From positions 124,001-188,000 of the forward strand of contig NZ_JAAKDT010000002.1 of assembly GCF_011038785.1 (NCBI RefSeq): DNA of 64,000 bases. The letters are read 5' to 3'. The translations under genes and the position numbers were made by a program. Origin of the DNA: Parabacteroides sp. ZJ-118 (GTDB taxonomy: Bacteria; Bacteroidota; Bacteroidia; Bacteroidales; Tannerellaceae). The first letter of the stretch is position 1. Each line of letters opens with the position of its first letter. Positions 16,428 through 26,152 of the stretch are shown in pieces. The notes beneath the pieces were generated by a model. It made no database searches. It saw nothing but the letters and a program-made list of their open reading frames with translations, and had not been told where the DNA came from.

Positions 16428-19334
16428 ATGAACAAAAAGTTTTCTACTCTTTTGGCAGCAGCCTTGTTGGGTACTTTTACCGCTTATGCGGCGGGTCCGG
16501 CAGATGGTAAGTTGCATCAAATCAAAATTGGAAACGGTGATGAAGTTCTTTCTGTTGTAAAGAACAAAGCGAAAACAGCTGATAGCTTGGTAGTTGCGGA
16601 TGCTCCAAATTCTTCTGACATCATGAAGGATGCTTACAAGAAGTCTTTATGGAAATTTGTTGAAGGTAGCACGGATAACACGACTGCCAAGGTATGGACA
16701 ATTACGAACTACGCTACGGGTAGCGTATTGAGTTTGGATCTTTCCAAGGAAGGTACCTCTTTCGTAAGTGGAGGCCAGTCTAAATGGTTGGTTTCTAGTA
16801 ATGGTGAAATCCAAGCAATCAAAGGCGGCGAGACCTATTCTATCCAATTGCAGTATTTGGATGAGGAGGGTAAGGTCGTTGGGAGTGCCGTTGAGGATGG
16901 TGACACTCGTGTGATTGTGAAAAAAAATGAAAATGCTACTAAGTTTACTATCGCGACTCCGGATGCTGTTGGTGCAATGACGGCTGGACAGATCAATGGT
17001 TTGTATGGAACTTCTTCTGTTTTTGATTTCGATAAGGACTTGGATGGTAACCCAATCGATGGCGTGGCTTTTCGTGCCGCTGCCGCTAAGGGTGCTGAGG
17101 GTGAAGAAATCGAAAACTACGTTACACTTCGCTTGAACAACGGCAAGTATTTCGTGGTGGATACCGCTAAATGGTACAATGCCGTTTCTGATGATGAATA
17201 TTGGAAATTGACAACAGACGTTCTGCCCACGAAACCTGCTGAAGCCGATTCTAAGAACAGTGCTGTTACAGCAAATCTTTTAGAGAATGGCCGTGCCGTC
17301 GAGCTTTACGCTTTCAAGGTGAAATTGGATATCGCTTCTGGCTATAAGATGACGATCTATCCTTACGCTGTGCCTAAATACGCTCCTATGGATCCGAAAG
17401 AGGATAAAGCACATAAGGGTATGTCTTATGGTATAACGAAGAATCCGGAAGGAACTGATGGTACCGCTCGTGCCTTGGTTGCCGGTAAGTTCGCTTCTTC
17501 TACGGAGGTTCTTTCCGCTACGATCGTGGCTGAAGGCGAAGACAACATGGTTGACGCCACGGCTACATTTGGCGAGGTAGAGGCTCCGGAGGCTTTGGAT
17601 GCTGACTATACTTACTATGTACAGGATTATAATAAGTATGACATGGAGGCTAGTGAGAGTGTCGGGAAATTAGTGAAGAATACGAACTACAAGAGATACT
17701 ACATGCTGACTTGCGATGGTGAACAAGGCTATACAAAGTCTTCTTTGGCAATTCCGGCTTACATGTGGAACTTGGAGGAAAATGCGGTTATGGCTAATAT
17801 GATGGATGCGGAAACCCAGATTGGCGAAGGTGCTTCTATCTATCTGATTAATGAGGAAGAAGGTCTTTATGCATTCGATGCGGATACGGTTAAGTTGACG
17901 AAGGGTCCGAAAGTAGCAGACGCTCAGAAGATGGGTTACAAGGTAGTAACTAAGGCAGACGAGGTAAATGGCGCGTTGTCATTCCGTCTGGTATCTCAAT
18001 TGGCTGACGATTTGTACATGGTTTCTAATAAGAATGTAATGTATGTAGCGAACAGCGAATTGGCAGATGCTCAGAAACTGAAAGTCGTGGCTGCTGAAGC
18101 TGAGGGTGAGGATTATGAGACCGTAGGTAACGACGTTGTTAAGCCAACTTATAAGGTTACGGATCGTTTGGGTAAGAAATTCTTGACTTTGTCGGATGAC
18201 AAGTTTGTCTTGGCTGAGAATGAAGAGGAGGCGTTGGTTGTATCTTTCTTAGCCACGGGCAAAGAGAACCAATACAAGATCGTTTACGTAGCGGGTGAAG
18301 GTGAAGAAGCAGAAGAGAAGGCTATCACGGCTAATGCCGCTACCGGTATTTTGGAAGAGGATGGACTTTGCGCTACAGACCGTGTAATCTTCGAGTTCGC
18401 TACGAAAGAGGCTCCTACTTATGGCGCTCCTGCTATCGGTCACGTTCAGATCACTACTTTGGAGGATGATAACAAGATGATCGCTAACCAGAAAGATGGT
18501 TACGCAGCCTTGAAGTCCGTAGGTCAATCTATCTTGAAGAGCGATGAGTATACGACAGATACGTTGACGATGTGGTTAGATACTGCTTGTGTGACATTCG
18601 ACGAGACAATGCCGTTGTATTACATCTCTACAAAGACATTTACACCGGAGGCTGAGACTCGCAATTTCTTGATCAACCCGAGAAACTTCGTTAAGGATTA
18701 CGATCAATTGGATGAATATGACCAAGCAGAGGTTGCTGACGCAGAAGAAAAATATGTATTTGAGAAGGGTGGCTTCTCTGGTTACTACGCTGCATTCAAC
18801 GCCGCTTCTGTATGTGGTGTGGATTCCATCGCTATCAATGGTGACACCATCGATAGGGTAGAGTTGAACCCGGCTGCGATCGCGTTCGAGGTTGCCGCTG
18901 AGGTCAGCGATGAGGCTTACCGCATCGTTTCCAAGCAAAAGGTTCGTAATTATGAATTTGATCCGGAGGCTGAGGAAGGTGAGGATAATAGCAATTTCTT
19001 TGATGAAGAAGAGTCTGACTTGTACTTGGCTCAATTGAATAACGTGTTGTTCTGGACAGAAAACCAAGATGAGGCCGAGATCTTCGTAATCAACCGCGCT
19101 TCTACTCCGACTGCTAACGAAGGCATCGAGGCTGAGTCTTCTGTTGAGGTTATCGCCGGTAACGGTACGGTAACCGTACAGGGTGCCGCAGGCCAGACCG
19201 TGACGATCGCTACGGTTCTTGGTAAGACCGTTGCTAACGAGGTGGTTGCTTCCGACAATGCTACGATCGCCGCTCCGGCAGGCGTAGTATTCGTGACGGT
19301 TAACGGTGAGACTACGAAAGTGGTTGTTAAATAG
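16428..19334 (+). CDS. S-layer-like surface protein with DUF6383-type C-terminus (phase-variable)
   Basis: About 968 residues from the ATG at 16428, which starts the same MNKKFSTLLA signal peptide as the paralogue at 35098; an upstream in-frame ATG at 16383 is less likely. The mature protein is acidic and repetitive in style without named domains. Its last 65 residues (from VEVIAGNGTVTVQG to VVVK) match the paralogue and read like a DUF6383 / type IX sorting domain. DT(A/V/I) triplets such as VDTAKW and ADTVKL fit the Bacteroidota O-glycosylation sequon D(S/T)(A/I/L/V/M/T). P. distasonis is known to carry a family of phase-variable S-layer glycoproteins, and this gene fits it. The promoter upstream is in the OFF direction in this sequence. 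A strong terminator follows. Confidence 0.85.
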   Translation: MNKKFSTLLAAALLGTFTAYAAGPADGKLHQIKIGNGDEVLSVVKNKAKTADSLVVADAPNSSDIMKDAYKKSLWKFVEGSTDNTTAKVWTITNYATGSVLSLDLSKEGTSFVSGGQSKWLVSSNGEIQAIKGGETYSIQLQYLDEEGKVVGSAVEDGDTRVIVKKNENATKFTIATPDAVGAMTAGQINGLYGTSSVFDFDKDLDGNPIDGVAFRAAAAKGAEGEEIENYVTLRLNNGKYFVVDTAKWYNAVSDDEYWKLTTDVLPTKPAEADSKNSAVTANLLENGRAVELYAFKVKLDIASGYKMTIYPYAVPKYAPMDPKEDKAHKGMSYGITKNPEGTDGTARALVAGKFASSTEVLSATIVAEGEDNMVDATATFGEVEAPEALDADYTYYVQDYNKYDMEASESVGKLVKNTNYKRYYMLTCDGEQGYTKSSLAIPAYMWNLEENAVMANMMDAETQIGEGASIYLINEEEGLYAFDADTVKLTKGPKVADAQKMGYKVVTKADEVNGALSFRLVSQLADDLYMVSNKNVMYVANSELADAQKLKVVAAEAEGEDYETVGNDVVKPTYKVTDRLGKKFLTLSDDKFVLAENEEEALVVSFLATGKENQYKIVYVAGEGEEAEEKAITANAATGILEEDGLCATDRVIFEFATKEAPTYGAPAIGHVQITTLEDDNKMIANQKDGYAALKSVGQSILKSDEYTTDTLTMWLDTACVTFDETMPLYYISTKTFTPEAETRNFLINPRNFVKDYDQLDEYDQAEVADAEEKYVFEKGGFSGYYAAFNAASVCGVDSIAINGDTIDRVELNPAAIAFEVAAEVSDEAYRIVSKQKVRNYEFDPEAEEGEDNSNFFDEEESDLYLAQLNNVLFWTENQDEAEIFVINRASTPTANEGIEAESSVEVIAGNGTVTVQGAAGQTVTIATVLGKTVANEVVASDNATIAAPAGVVFVTVNGETTKVVVK

Positions 19335-19437
19335 GCACTATTGATATAGAATGCGAAAAGCATTTGAAGAAGATATATAATTCTAAAATTCCCGTGCGGA
19401 GATTTGTCTTCAAGTAGGCCGTGAGGTTGAACATGCG

Positions 19438-19461
19438 GGGATATTAATACTAAAGTAAAGA
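19438..19461 (-). promoter_or_regulatory. Orphan leader-like element, reversed, after the first S-layer gene
   Basis: The minus strand reads ACTTTAGTATTAATAT, 16 nt identical to the leader before the second S-layer gene. It faces left into the 3' end of the first S-layer gene, and no S-layer start codon follows. It could be a scar of past rearrangement or chance in AT-rich DNA. Confidence 0.4.
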
Positions 19462-19512
19462 ATTAAAGCTCTCCGTCAGTATTTCCGGGAGGCAAGAAAA
19501 CGGACAAGAATA

Positions 19513-19546
19513 AGCCCCGGTCGGTTTCTCGATCGGGGCTTTTTTG
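19513..19546 (+). terminator. Terminator after the first S-layer-like gene
   Basis: AGCCCCGGTCG pairs with CGATCGGGGCT (19530-19540), followed by TTTTTT. The T-run also supplies the -33 TTTG of the rex promoter. Confidence 0.9.
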
Positions 19547-19574
19547 GGTGAATCTCTTTAATTTTGTACTTTTG
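19543..19574 (+). promoter_or_regulatory. Promoter of rex
   Basis: TTTG (19543-19546), a 20-nt spacer and TACTTTTG (19567-19574) form a near-perfect Bacteroidota promoter. It overlaps the tail of the preceding terminator. The ATG of rex is 45 nt downstream. Confidence 0.82.
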
Positions 19575-19619
19575 TGGACTCACAACACGAATGTTACACT
19601 TGAATAGGGAAATTAGACA

Positions 19620-20270
19620 ATGACCGGCGGTGATAGGAGACAGGTATGGAAAGTGCCGGAACCTACGTTAAGGAGGTTGCCGTGGTACCTTGCGTTTGTA
19701 AAGCTGATGAAAGGGAGAGGGGAATCGTTTATCTCATCGACCCAGATCGCGAAGGAGATTAATGTGGATCACAGTCAAGTCGCCAAGGATCTCTCTTTCG
19801 TGAATATCTCCGGGAAGACGAGGGTGGGATACGATATTAACGCGTTGGTCGACGTACTGGAGGATTTCCTCGGTTTCACGTCCCGGCATAAGGCATTCCT
19901 GTTTGGGGTCGGGAGCCTGGGCGCCTCGTTGTTGCACGATACCGGGCTGAGTCAATATGGCTTGGAGATCGTGGCGGGCTTTGATGTCCGCGAGGAGCTG
20001 GCCGGGAGCATGATCAACGGCATTCCCGTTTTTCATATGGATGATTTTCCCGCCAAGCAAAAAGAATATGGCGCTACGATCGGGGTGATCACCGTGCCGG
20101 TGGAGAAAGCGCAGGAGGTGACAGACCGGATTATCGGGGGAGGGATCAAGGCGCTTTGGAATTTTACCCCGTTCCGCATACGGGTGCCGGAGCAGATCGT
20201 GGTACAGAACACCTCCATGTACGCGCATCTGGCGGTCATGTTTAATCGGTTGAACGCAATGAATCACTAA
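19620..20270 (+). CDS. rex: Redox-sensing transcriptional repressor Rex
   Basis: A 216-residue repressor that senses the NADH/NAD+ ratio. The N-terminal winged helix begins VPEPTLRRLPWYLAFVKLM and includes the recognition part SSTQIAKEINVDHSQVAKDLS. The Rossmann NAD(H) domain carries FGVGSLGASLL and the acidic end VAGFDV. A domain-swap helix closes the protein (NTSMYAHLAVMFNRL). Family members control fermentation and respiratory genes. It has its own promoter and is followed by an FAH-family gene after 3 nt and then porU. The NADH-linked redox operon at 45-64 kb is a conceivable target, but no Rex box was identified. Confidence 0.95.
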   Translation: MTGGDRRQVWKVPEPTLRRLPWYLAFVKLMKGRGESFISSTQIAKEINVDHSQVAKDLSFVNISGKTRVGYDINALVDVLEDFLGFTSRHKAFLFGVGSLGASLLHDTGLSQYGLEIVAGFDVREELAGSMINGIPVFHMDDFPAKQKEYGATIGVITVPVEKAQEVTDRIIGGGIKALWNFTPFRIRVPEQIVVQNTSMYAHLAVMFNRLNAMNH

Positions 20271-20273
20271 GAT

Positions 20274-20888
20274 ATGAAGATTATCGCCGTTGGAATGAAC
20301 TATGCCGCTCACAATAAAGAGCTGCATCATTCGTTAGAGTTATCGGAGCCTGCTATTTTCATGAAGTCGGACTCCGCTTTGTTGAAAGATGGGAAACCCT
20401 TTTTTATTCCGGATTTCTCGTCGGAAGTTCACTATGAGACGGAGATCGTGGTACGGATCGACCGTCTGGGAAAGAATATCGCCGAGCGTTTCGCGCATCG
20501 TTATTACCAAGAGGTGACGGTCGGTATTGATTTCACGGCGCGGGATTTGCAGCGCGAGTTGCGCGGGCGCGGGCTGCCGTGGGAGATTAGCAAGGCGTTT
20601 GACCATTCGGCCGCGATCGGGACGTTTATCCCGCTGGAGCAAGCGGGGGATGTAAACCGGCTTCCGTTCCATCTGGATATCAACGGCTCGGAGGTACAGG
20701 CGGGCAACACCTCGGAGATGCTGTTTCCGGTAGATAAGATCATCGCGTACGTAAGTCGCTTCTTTACGCTGAAAATGGGCGATTTGATTTATACCGGTAC
20801 ACCCGCCGGCGTAGGTCCCGTGAAGATCGGCGATCATCTGGAGGGATACCTCGGCGAGCGGAAGCTGCTGGATTTTTATGTGAGATGA
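20274..20888 (+). CDS. Fumarylacetoacetate hydrolase (FAH) family enzyme
   Basis: A 204-residue single-domain FAH-family protein, the size of acylpyruvases and oxaloacetate tautomerase/decarboxylase-like members. It opens KIIAVGMNYAAHNKE, then shows FMKSDSALL, the metal-binding HYETEIVVRI (two Glu ligands), GIDFTARDLQ with a third acidic ligand, and the closing YTGTPAGVGPVKIGD. The exact reaction (acylpyruvate hydrolysis or oxaloacetate handling) cannot be fixed from sequence. It sits between rex and porU, overlapping the porU start by 4 nt, so the three are likely co-transcribed. Confidence 0.9.
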   Translation: MKIIAVGMNYAAHNKELHHSLELSEPAIFMKSDSALLKDGKPFFIPDFSSEVHYETEIVVRIDRLGKNIAERFAHRYYQEVTVGIDFTARDLQRELRGRGLPWEISKAFDHSAAIGTFIPLEQAGDVNRLPFHLDINGSEVQAGNTSEMLFPVDKIIAYVSRFFTLKMGDLIYTGTPAGVGPVKIGDHLEGYLGERKLLDFYVR

Positions 20889-23800
20889 GAAGATTGATAT
20901 ATATATGCCTGATCGGCTTGTTGCTGGGCCCGCATGCCTGGGCGGAGGGCAGCCGTTACGCTTCCAGGTCCCTGTTATCGGAGGGGAGATGGGTGAAGAT
21001 CCGGGTGGGTAAGACCGGGATCTACAAGTTATCCTACGCGGATCTGAGGGACATGGGTTTCCCGGATCCGTCCAAAGTCTCCGTCCACGGCTACGGAGGA
21101 TGGCCCTTGGAGGAGGATTTCAGCAAGGAGTATATCGATGATCTCCCTTCCACCCCGGTCTGGCGCGGGAAGGAGTACCTGTTATTTTACGGGAAAGGGC
21201 CGGTGAAATGGGCCTACGACGCGTCGAGCCGGACATTCGTGCATACGAACAATCCCTATGCGTCGCACGGCTATTACTTCGTGACCGACGCCACCCCGAC
21301 GGACGAGATGACCGCCGCGGCTCAAGTGAGTGGCGCCACGAACCGGATCACGACTTACGACGATTATCTGGTGCATGAGCAGGAACTGGTCTCGTTGGCG
21401 AAATCGGGCCGGGAGCTGTATGGGGAGGATTTCAGCGGAGCCACCCCCCGGACCCTGTCGACATTCTCCTCGATCCCGGGGATCACGAATGAAGACGCGA
21501 AGGTAACCATGAGCTTCGTATCCAAGGTCCCCTCGGGCACGGGCGTCGCCTCCTTGAGCATCAACCAGTCGCAGGTGCTGGACGTCTCGATCCGCTCGAA
21601 CCGGGAGGAATACGTGAAGGCGCTGGAAGGCGTGGGCACGGCGGTCTGGAAGGGGGAGAAGCGCGAGAAGAACAGCGTGGTCGTCTCGTATAACTCCGCT
21701 TTCCACAGCAATGTGCGGCTGAACTACGTGCGGTTGCATTTCAAGCGGGCTTTGCGGCCATACGGGGCCTACACCTTTTTCCGCAGCGTCGCCTCTATCG
21801 GGAATGTCTCCCGGTTCGTGGCGCAAGGCGCGAACGAACATACCTTGGTCTTCGACGTGACGGACGCCCGGCGGGTGAAGCGGATGGAGGCGGAGTGGAA
21901 TGGCTCCGAGCTTACCTTCTCCATCCCGGCCGGTGCCTTGCGGGAGTTCGTCTTGGTACAGACGGACCAGGAGTTTGCCTCCCCGGAGGTGGTCGGCGAG
22001 GTGGAGAACCAGAACCTGCATGGCTTGGCGCAGAAAGAGATGATCATCCTGGCGGCGAAAGCCTTCCGGACGCAGGCGGAACGCTTGGCGGAGGAGCACC
22101 GCGCGACCGACGGGCTGACCGTGGAGGTGGTGGATCCGCAGTCGGTCTACAACGAGTTCTCGAGCGGTACGCCCGACGCGACCGCCTACCGCCGGTTCCT
22201 GAAAATGTTCTACGATCGTAGCGCGTCCGCCGGGAGCGCTCCCAAGTACCTGTTGTTGTTTGGCGACGGGATTTACGACAACCGGGGGATCTGCCCGGAC
22301 GTGAAAAATATAGCGAGAGACCATCTGTTGCTGACCTATCAGTCGAGAGCCTCCCTGTTTGAGTATTCAGCGTCGTTCCATCCCTCGGAGTTCTCGTATG
22401 TGACCGACGATTATTACGGGCTGTTGGAGGATGTGTCCGAGGAGGCGCTTACCCGGACGAACAGCCTGTGCGTAGGGGTCGGTCGCTTCCCCGTGCGGAC
22501 GGTGGCGGAGGCTGCCCGGATGGTCGATAAGGTGATCGGCTATATGCGGAACCGGGACAGGGGCCGCTGGAAAAACCAGATCACCTTCGTGGCGGACGAC
22601 GGTAACAACGCGGATCACTACACGAGCGATCACGCGAGACAAGCCGACGAGCTGGCCCGGTTTATCGAGGAGAACCAGGAGGCTTTCCTGACGAACAAGG
22701 TCTATTTCGACGCCTTCAAGCGGGATAACAGCGGTACCTATCCGGACGTGCGTAATCGGATCGCCGACCTGCTGAAGAGGGGCCAGCTGCTGATCAATTA
22801 TACGGGCCATGGGAATACGACCGCCTGGTCCGACGAGTATGTGTGGACGCAGGCGGATATCCAGCAATCGGCCTATCCGAGGCTGCCGGTCTGGGTGACG
22901 GCCACGTGCGACTTTACCCGTTTCGACGACGTGAACACCTCGGCGGGAGAGTCGGTCTTCCTGAACGCCGCGAGTGGCGGTATCGCCCTGTTCACGACGA
23001 CCCGCGTGGTCGTGTCCAGCGCGAACGCGGCCTTGAACAAGGAGCTCTACCGCGATCTGTTCGAGCGGGAGGACAAGGGGCGGGCCCGCACGCTGGGCGA
23101 GGCCCTGATGGCGACCAAGCGGAAGCTCTCCGGGGTGAACAAGCTCAATTTCATCCTGATCGGCGATCCCGCCTTGCGGATCTCCTACCCGGAGTACCGG
23201 GCGCGGGTGACCGCCGTGAACGGCCGGGCCGTATCGGACGAGCCCTTTACCTTCAAAGCCTTGGAGAAACTGACGGTGGAGGGGGAGATCGTGGATCCGC
23301 GCGGAGGCCGGGCGAGCGACTTTACCGGTATCCTGCAGGCTACGGTGCTGGATAGCCGGGCCGCGCTGACGACCTTGGGCAATAACACGGATGAAAAGGG
23401 CGACACGGTCCGCTTCTCGTATACGGATTACCCGAACGCGCTCTATATCGGGGAGGATTCGGTGCGGCGGGGAACGTTCCGTTTCTCCTTCACGGTGCCG
23501 AAAGACATCTCCTACTCGAACGAGCCGGGGAAGCTGAACCTCTACGCCTCCGACGCGGTTAACGGGCACGAGGCGCAGGGCTCTTTCTTGAATTACGTCG
23601 TAGGCGGTACCGCCGATCGCGCGGAGACCGATACGATCGGCCCCGAGATCCGGCAGATCTACTTGAACGACTCGAGCTTCGTGGCGGGCGGTCCGGTGAA
23701 CGCGACGCCCTACTTCGCGGCCAGGCTGTGGGACAAGAGCGGCGTGAACCTGACGGGCAGCAGCGTGGGGCATGATATCATGCTGACGATCGACAGCATG

Positions 23801-24298
23801 CCTTCGCGGAGCTACAACTTGAACAACGACTACGCGCTGTCGCCCGATCGCGAGGGGGAGGGGCTGGTCCGCTTCTCCATCCCCGAGCTGGAGCCGGGCC
23901 TGCACACGGCCGAGTTCAAGGTGTGGGATATCTTGAACAACTCGACGACCCATACCTTCGCCTTTGAGGTGGTGGAGGGGTTGAGGCCGAACCTGGTCGA
24001 GCTGTACGCTACCCCGAACCCGGCGCGGGACCAGGTGGAGTTTTACCTGCGCCACGATCGACCGGAGACGGAGCTGCGGGTGACGGTGATGGTTTACGAC
24101 CGGACCGGCAGGCTGCTGTGGAGCACGGAGCGGAGCGGCTCCTCCGAGGGCTTCAAGGCCTATGTCGTGACGTGGAACCTGACGGATAACGGCGGCAGGC
24201 GGTTGCGCCCGGGGGTTTATCTCTATCGGGCGGCCATTCGCGCGAATGGCTCGAGGGAGGCGACGAAGGCGAATAAATTAATCATTCTCGCACAATAA
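20885..24298 (+). CDS. porU: Type IX secretion system sortase PorU
   Basis: A 1,137-residue gingipain-like C25 cysteine peptidase. PorU removes the C-terminal sorting domain from type IX cargo at the cell surface and attaches the cargo to a lipopolysaccharide anchor. A signal peptide (RLIYICLIGLLLGPHAWA) is at the N-terminus. The catalytic dyad is visible: H642 in NYTGHGNTT and C675 in TATCDFTRFDD. The peptidase domain runs about residues 380-790, and the C-terminal part holds Ig-like domains and a sorting-domain-like end (TPNPARDQVEFYL, RPGVYLYRA). It overlaps the FAH gene and is followed by porV after 119 nt. The gene is visibly GC-rich compared with the S-layer genes. Confidence 0.94.
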   Translation: MRRLIYICLIGLLLGPHAWAEGSRYASRSLLSEGRWVKIRVGKTGIYKLSYADLRDMGFPDPSKVSVHGYGGWPLEEDFSKEYIDDLPSTPVWRGKEYLLFYGKGPVKWAYDASSRTFVHTNNPYASHGYYFVTDATPTDEMTAAAQVSGATNRITTYDDYLVHEQELVSLAKSGRELYGEDFSGATPRTLSTFSSIPGITNEDAKVTMSFVSKVPSGTGVASLSINQSQVLDVSIRSNREEYVKALEGVGTAVWKGEKREKNSVVVSYNSAFHSNVRLNYVRLHFKRALRPYGAYTFFRSVASIGNVSRFVAQGANEHTLVFDVTDARRVKRMEAEWNGSELTFSIPAGALREFVLVQTDQEFASPEVVGEVENQNLHGLAQKEMIILAAKAFRTQAERLAEEHRATDGLTVEVVDPQSVYNEFSSGTPDATAYRRFLKMFYDRSASAGSAPKYLLLFGDGIYDNRGICPDVKNIARDHLLLTYQSRASLFEYSASFHPSEFSYVTDDYYGLLEDVSEEALTRTNSLCVGVGRFPVRTVAEAARMVDKVIGYMRNRDRGRWKNQITFVADDGNNADHYTSDHARQADELARFIEENQEAFLTNKVYFDAFKRDNSGTYPDVRNRIADLLKRGQLLINYTGHGNTTAWSDEYVWTQADIQQSAYPRLPVWVTATCDFTRFDDVNTSAGESVFLNAASGGIALFTTTRVVVSSANAALNKELYRDLFEREDKGRARTLGEALMATKRKLSGVNKLNFILIGDPALRISYPEYRARVTAVNGRAVSDEPFTFKALEKLTVEGEIVDPRGGRASDFTGILQATVLDSRAALTTLGNNTDEKGDTVRFSYTDYPNALYIGEDSVRRGTFRFSFTVPKDISYSNEPGKLNLYASDAVNGHEAQGSFLNYVVGGTADRAETDTIGPEIRQIYLNDSSFVAGGPVNATPYFAARLWDKSGVNLTGSSVGHDIMLTIDSMPSRSYNLNNDYALSPDREGEGLVRFSIPELEPGLHTAEFKVWDILNNSTTHTFAFEVVEGLRPNLVELYATPNPARDQVEFYLRHDRPETELRVTVMVYDRTGRLLWSTERSGSSEGFKAYVVTWNLTDNGGRRLRPGVYLYRAAIRANGSREATKANKLIILAQ

Positions 24299-24417
24299 AG
24301 TAGCGGGTAATGAGTTTATAGTAAGCACGGGGGGGGAGAAGTGAGCGTGGGGAGGAAGGTGCCCCGGTCGCCCGCCCCCCGGGAGGATGGATGTAAAAGG
24401 TTGGTTTAGCATAGAAT

Positions 24418-25638
24418 ATGAGAAGAATGGAATATATGGTAAGAGTTTCAAGGTTCCGCCTGTTTCTGGCGGTTTTCGGTTTCCTGACGGCGTTCACGGC
24501 GTCGTACGCCCAGGGAGGCGCGGACGATATCAAGCATAAATTCGCCCCGATCAATACGGCGATACCCTCTTTGTCGATCGCGCCCGACGCCCGCGGAGGC
24601 TCCATGGGCGATAACGGCGTGGCGACTACGCCGGACGTGAACGCCCAGTACTGGAACCCCGCCAAGTATGCTTTCAGCTACAGCAAGGCCGGCGTGGCGC
24701 TCTCTTACACGCCCTGGCTGCGTAAGTTGGTGAACGACGTGGCGCTGGCCTACCTGGCCGGCTATTATAAGCTGGGCGACTCCGACATGCAGGCCGTCGG
24801 GGCCTCGTTGCGCTATTTCTCGCTGGGCGAGGTGCAGGAAAACCGCGACGGCGGGCTCGGCAACCAGCTCCTGCTGAATCCCTACGAGATGGCTTTCGAC
24901 GTCAGCTACAGCCGCAAGCTGTCGGACCTGTTCTCCATGGCGGTCGCCTTGCGCTACATCCGCTCGGACATGGGCGCCTCGTCGGACGACGATATGGTGC
25001 CGGATAACGCGTTCGCCGCCGACATCGCCGGCTACCTGGAGAAATACGTGATCCTGGGGAATAGCGAGTGCCTGTGGAGCTTCGGTTTCAACATCTCCAA
25101 TATCGGTACGAAGGTCTCTTACGACGGGGGCAACACGAACCAGTTCCTGCCCACGACGCTGAAGATCGGGACCGGCCTGCTCTACCCGATCGACGATTAC
25201 AACCAGATCGGGCTCTACCTGGACCTGAGCAAGTACCTGGTCCCCTCCGAGCCGATCCAGGAGGGCACGACTCCCGAGGATGAGGCCGCTTACCGGGAGA
25301 AATACGACGAGTACAACAACATGTCTCCGATCACGGGTATCTTCAAGTCCTTCGGCGACTCGCCCAACGGCTTCAAGGGCGAGCTGGAGGAGATCATGGC
25401 CTCCATCGGCCTGGAGTATAACTACAACCAGCAATTCTTCGTGCGCGGCGGCTACTACTACGAGAACAAGTACCAGGGAAACCGCCAGTACTTCTCGGTC
25501 GGCGCCGGTTTCCGCATGAGCGTTTTCCAGCTGGACGCCGCCTATCTGATCAGCACCGTGCAGAGCAACCCGCTGGACCAGACGCTGCGCTTCTCCCTCT
25601 CGTTCGACATGGATGGAATCAAGAACCTTTTCCGATAA
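24418..25638 (+). CDS. porV: Type IX secretion system outer membrane protein PorV (LptO)
   Basis: A 406-residue beta-barrel of the PorV/FadL-like family. PorV takes cargo by its sorting domain from the translocon SprA/Sov and brings it to PorU. After the signal peptide (ends SYAQ) come family marks near the N-terminus: [19 protein letters not shown] and [12 protein letters not shown]. The protein ends [11 protein letters not shown] followed by a short tail. Several Met codons are close together at the start (24418, 24427, 24436); the first is used here. Gene order porU-porV is the conserved one. ispF begins 7 nt after the stop. Confidence 0.93.
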   Translation: MRRMEYMVRVSRFRLFLAVFGFLTAFTASYAQGGADDIKHKFAPINTAIPSLSIAPDARGGSMGDNGVATTPDVNAQYWNPAKYAFSYSKAGVALSYTPWLRKLVNDVALAYLAGYYKLGDSDMQAVGASLRYFSLGEVQENRDGGLGNQLLLNPYEMAFDVSYSRKLSDLFSMAVALRYIRSDMGASSDDDMVPDNAFAADIAGYLEKYVILGNSECLWSFGFNISNIGTKVSYDGGNTNQFLPTTLKIGTGLLYPIDDYNQIGLYLDLSKYLVPSEPIQEGTTPEDEAAYREKYDEYNNMSPITGIFKSFGDSPNGFKGELEEIMASIGLEYNYNQQFFVRGGYYYENKYQGNRQYFSVGAGFRMSVFQLDAAYLISTVQSNPLDQTLRFSLSFDMDGIKNLFR

Positions 25639-25645
25639 GACGGGC

Positions 25646-26152
25646 ATGAAGATACGCGTAGGTTTCGGTTATGACGTACACGCCCTGGTGCCGGGCCGGG
25701 AGTTGTGGCTGGGCGGGATCCGGATCGAGCATACGCTGGGCCTGCTGGGGCACAGCGACGCCGACGTGCTGATCCACGCCATCTGCGACGCCCTGCTGGG
25801 AGCGGCCGGCCTGCGGGATATCGGTTACCATTTCCCGGATACCGACGGCGCCTACGAGAATATCGACAGCAAGCTCCTGCTCCGGGCTACCATGCGGCTG
25901 TTGAGGGAGGCGGGCTACGAGCTGGGCAATATCGACGCCACCGTCTGCGCCGAGCGCCCGCGGTTGAATCCCCATATCCCGCGGATGAGGAAGACACTGG
26001 CCGAGGTGCTGGACGCGGACGAGGCCGATATCTCCATCAAGGCCACGACCACCGAGAAGCTGGGCTTCACCGGGCGGCAGGAGGGAATCTCGGCCTACGC
26101 CACGGTGCTGATCCAGCGCCCTACCGCTCCCGATCGATCTCCAGCTCGATGA
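25646..26152 (+). CDS. ispF: 2-C-methyl-D-erythritol 2,4-cyclodiphosphate synthase
   Basis: About 168 residues. IspF closes the CDP-ME-2-phosphate ring to MEcPP in the non-mevalonate isoprenoid pathway. The start at 25646 gives [14 protein letters not shown], matching the family N-terminus with Asp and His zinc ligands; an in-frame ATG at 25613 would overlap porV and is less likely. Other motifs are [19 protein letters not shown] (His ligand) and the C-terminal [17 protein letters not shown]. The last codons overlap the convergent HTH gene by 32 nt. The enzyme supplies precursors that the terpenoid genes at 47-51 kb would draw on. Confidence 0.95.
   Translation: MKIRVGFGYDVHALVPGRELWLGGIRIEHTLGLLGHSDADVLIHAICDALLGAAGLRDIGYHFPDTDGAYENIDSKLLLRATMRLLREAGYELGNIDATVCAERPRLNPHIPRMRKTLAEVLDADEADISIKATTTEKLGFTGRQEGISAYATVLIQRPTAPDRSPAR

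Noticed and set aside
22367-24055. A 562-codon minus-strand frame opposite porU
   Set aside because: Shadow of the GC-rich porU gene; no motif is seen.
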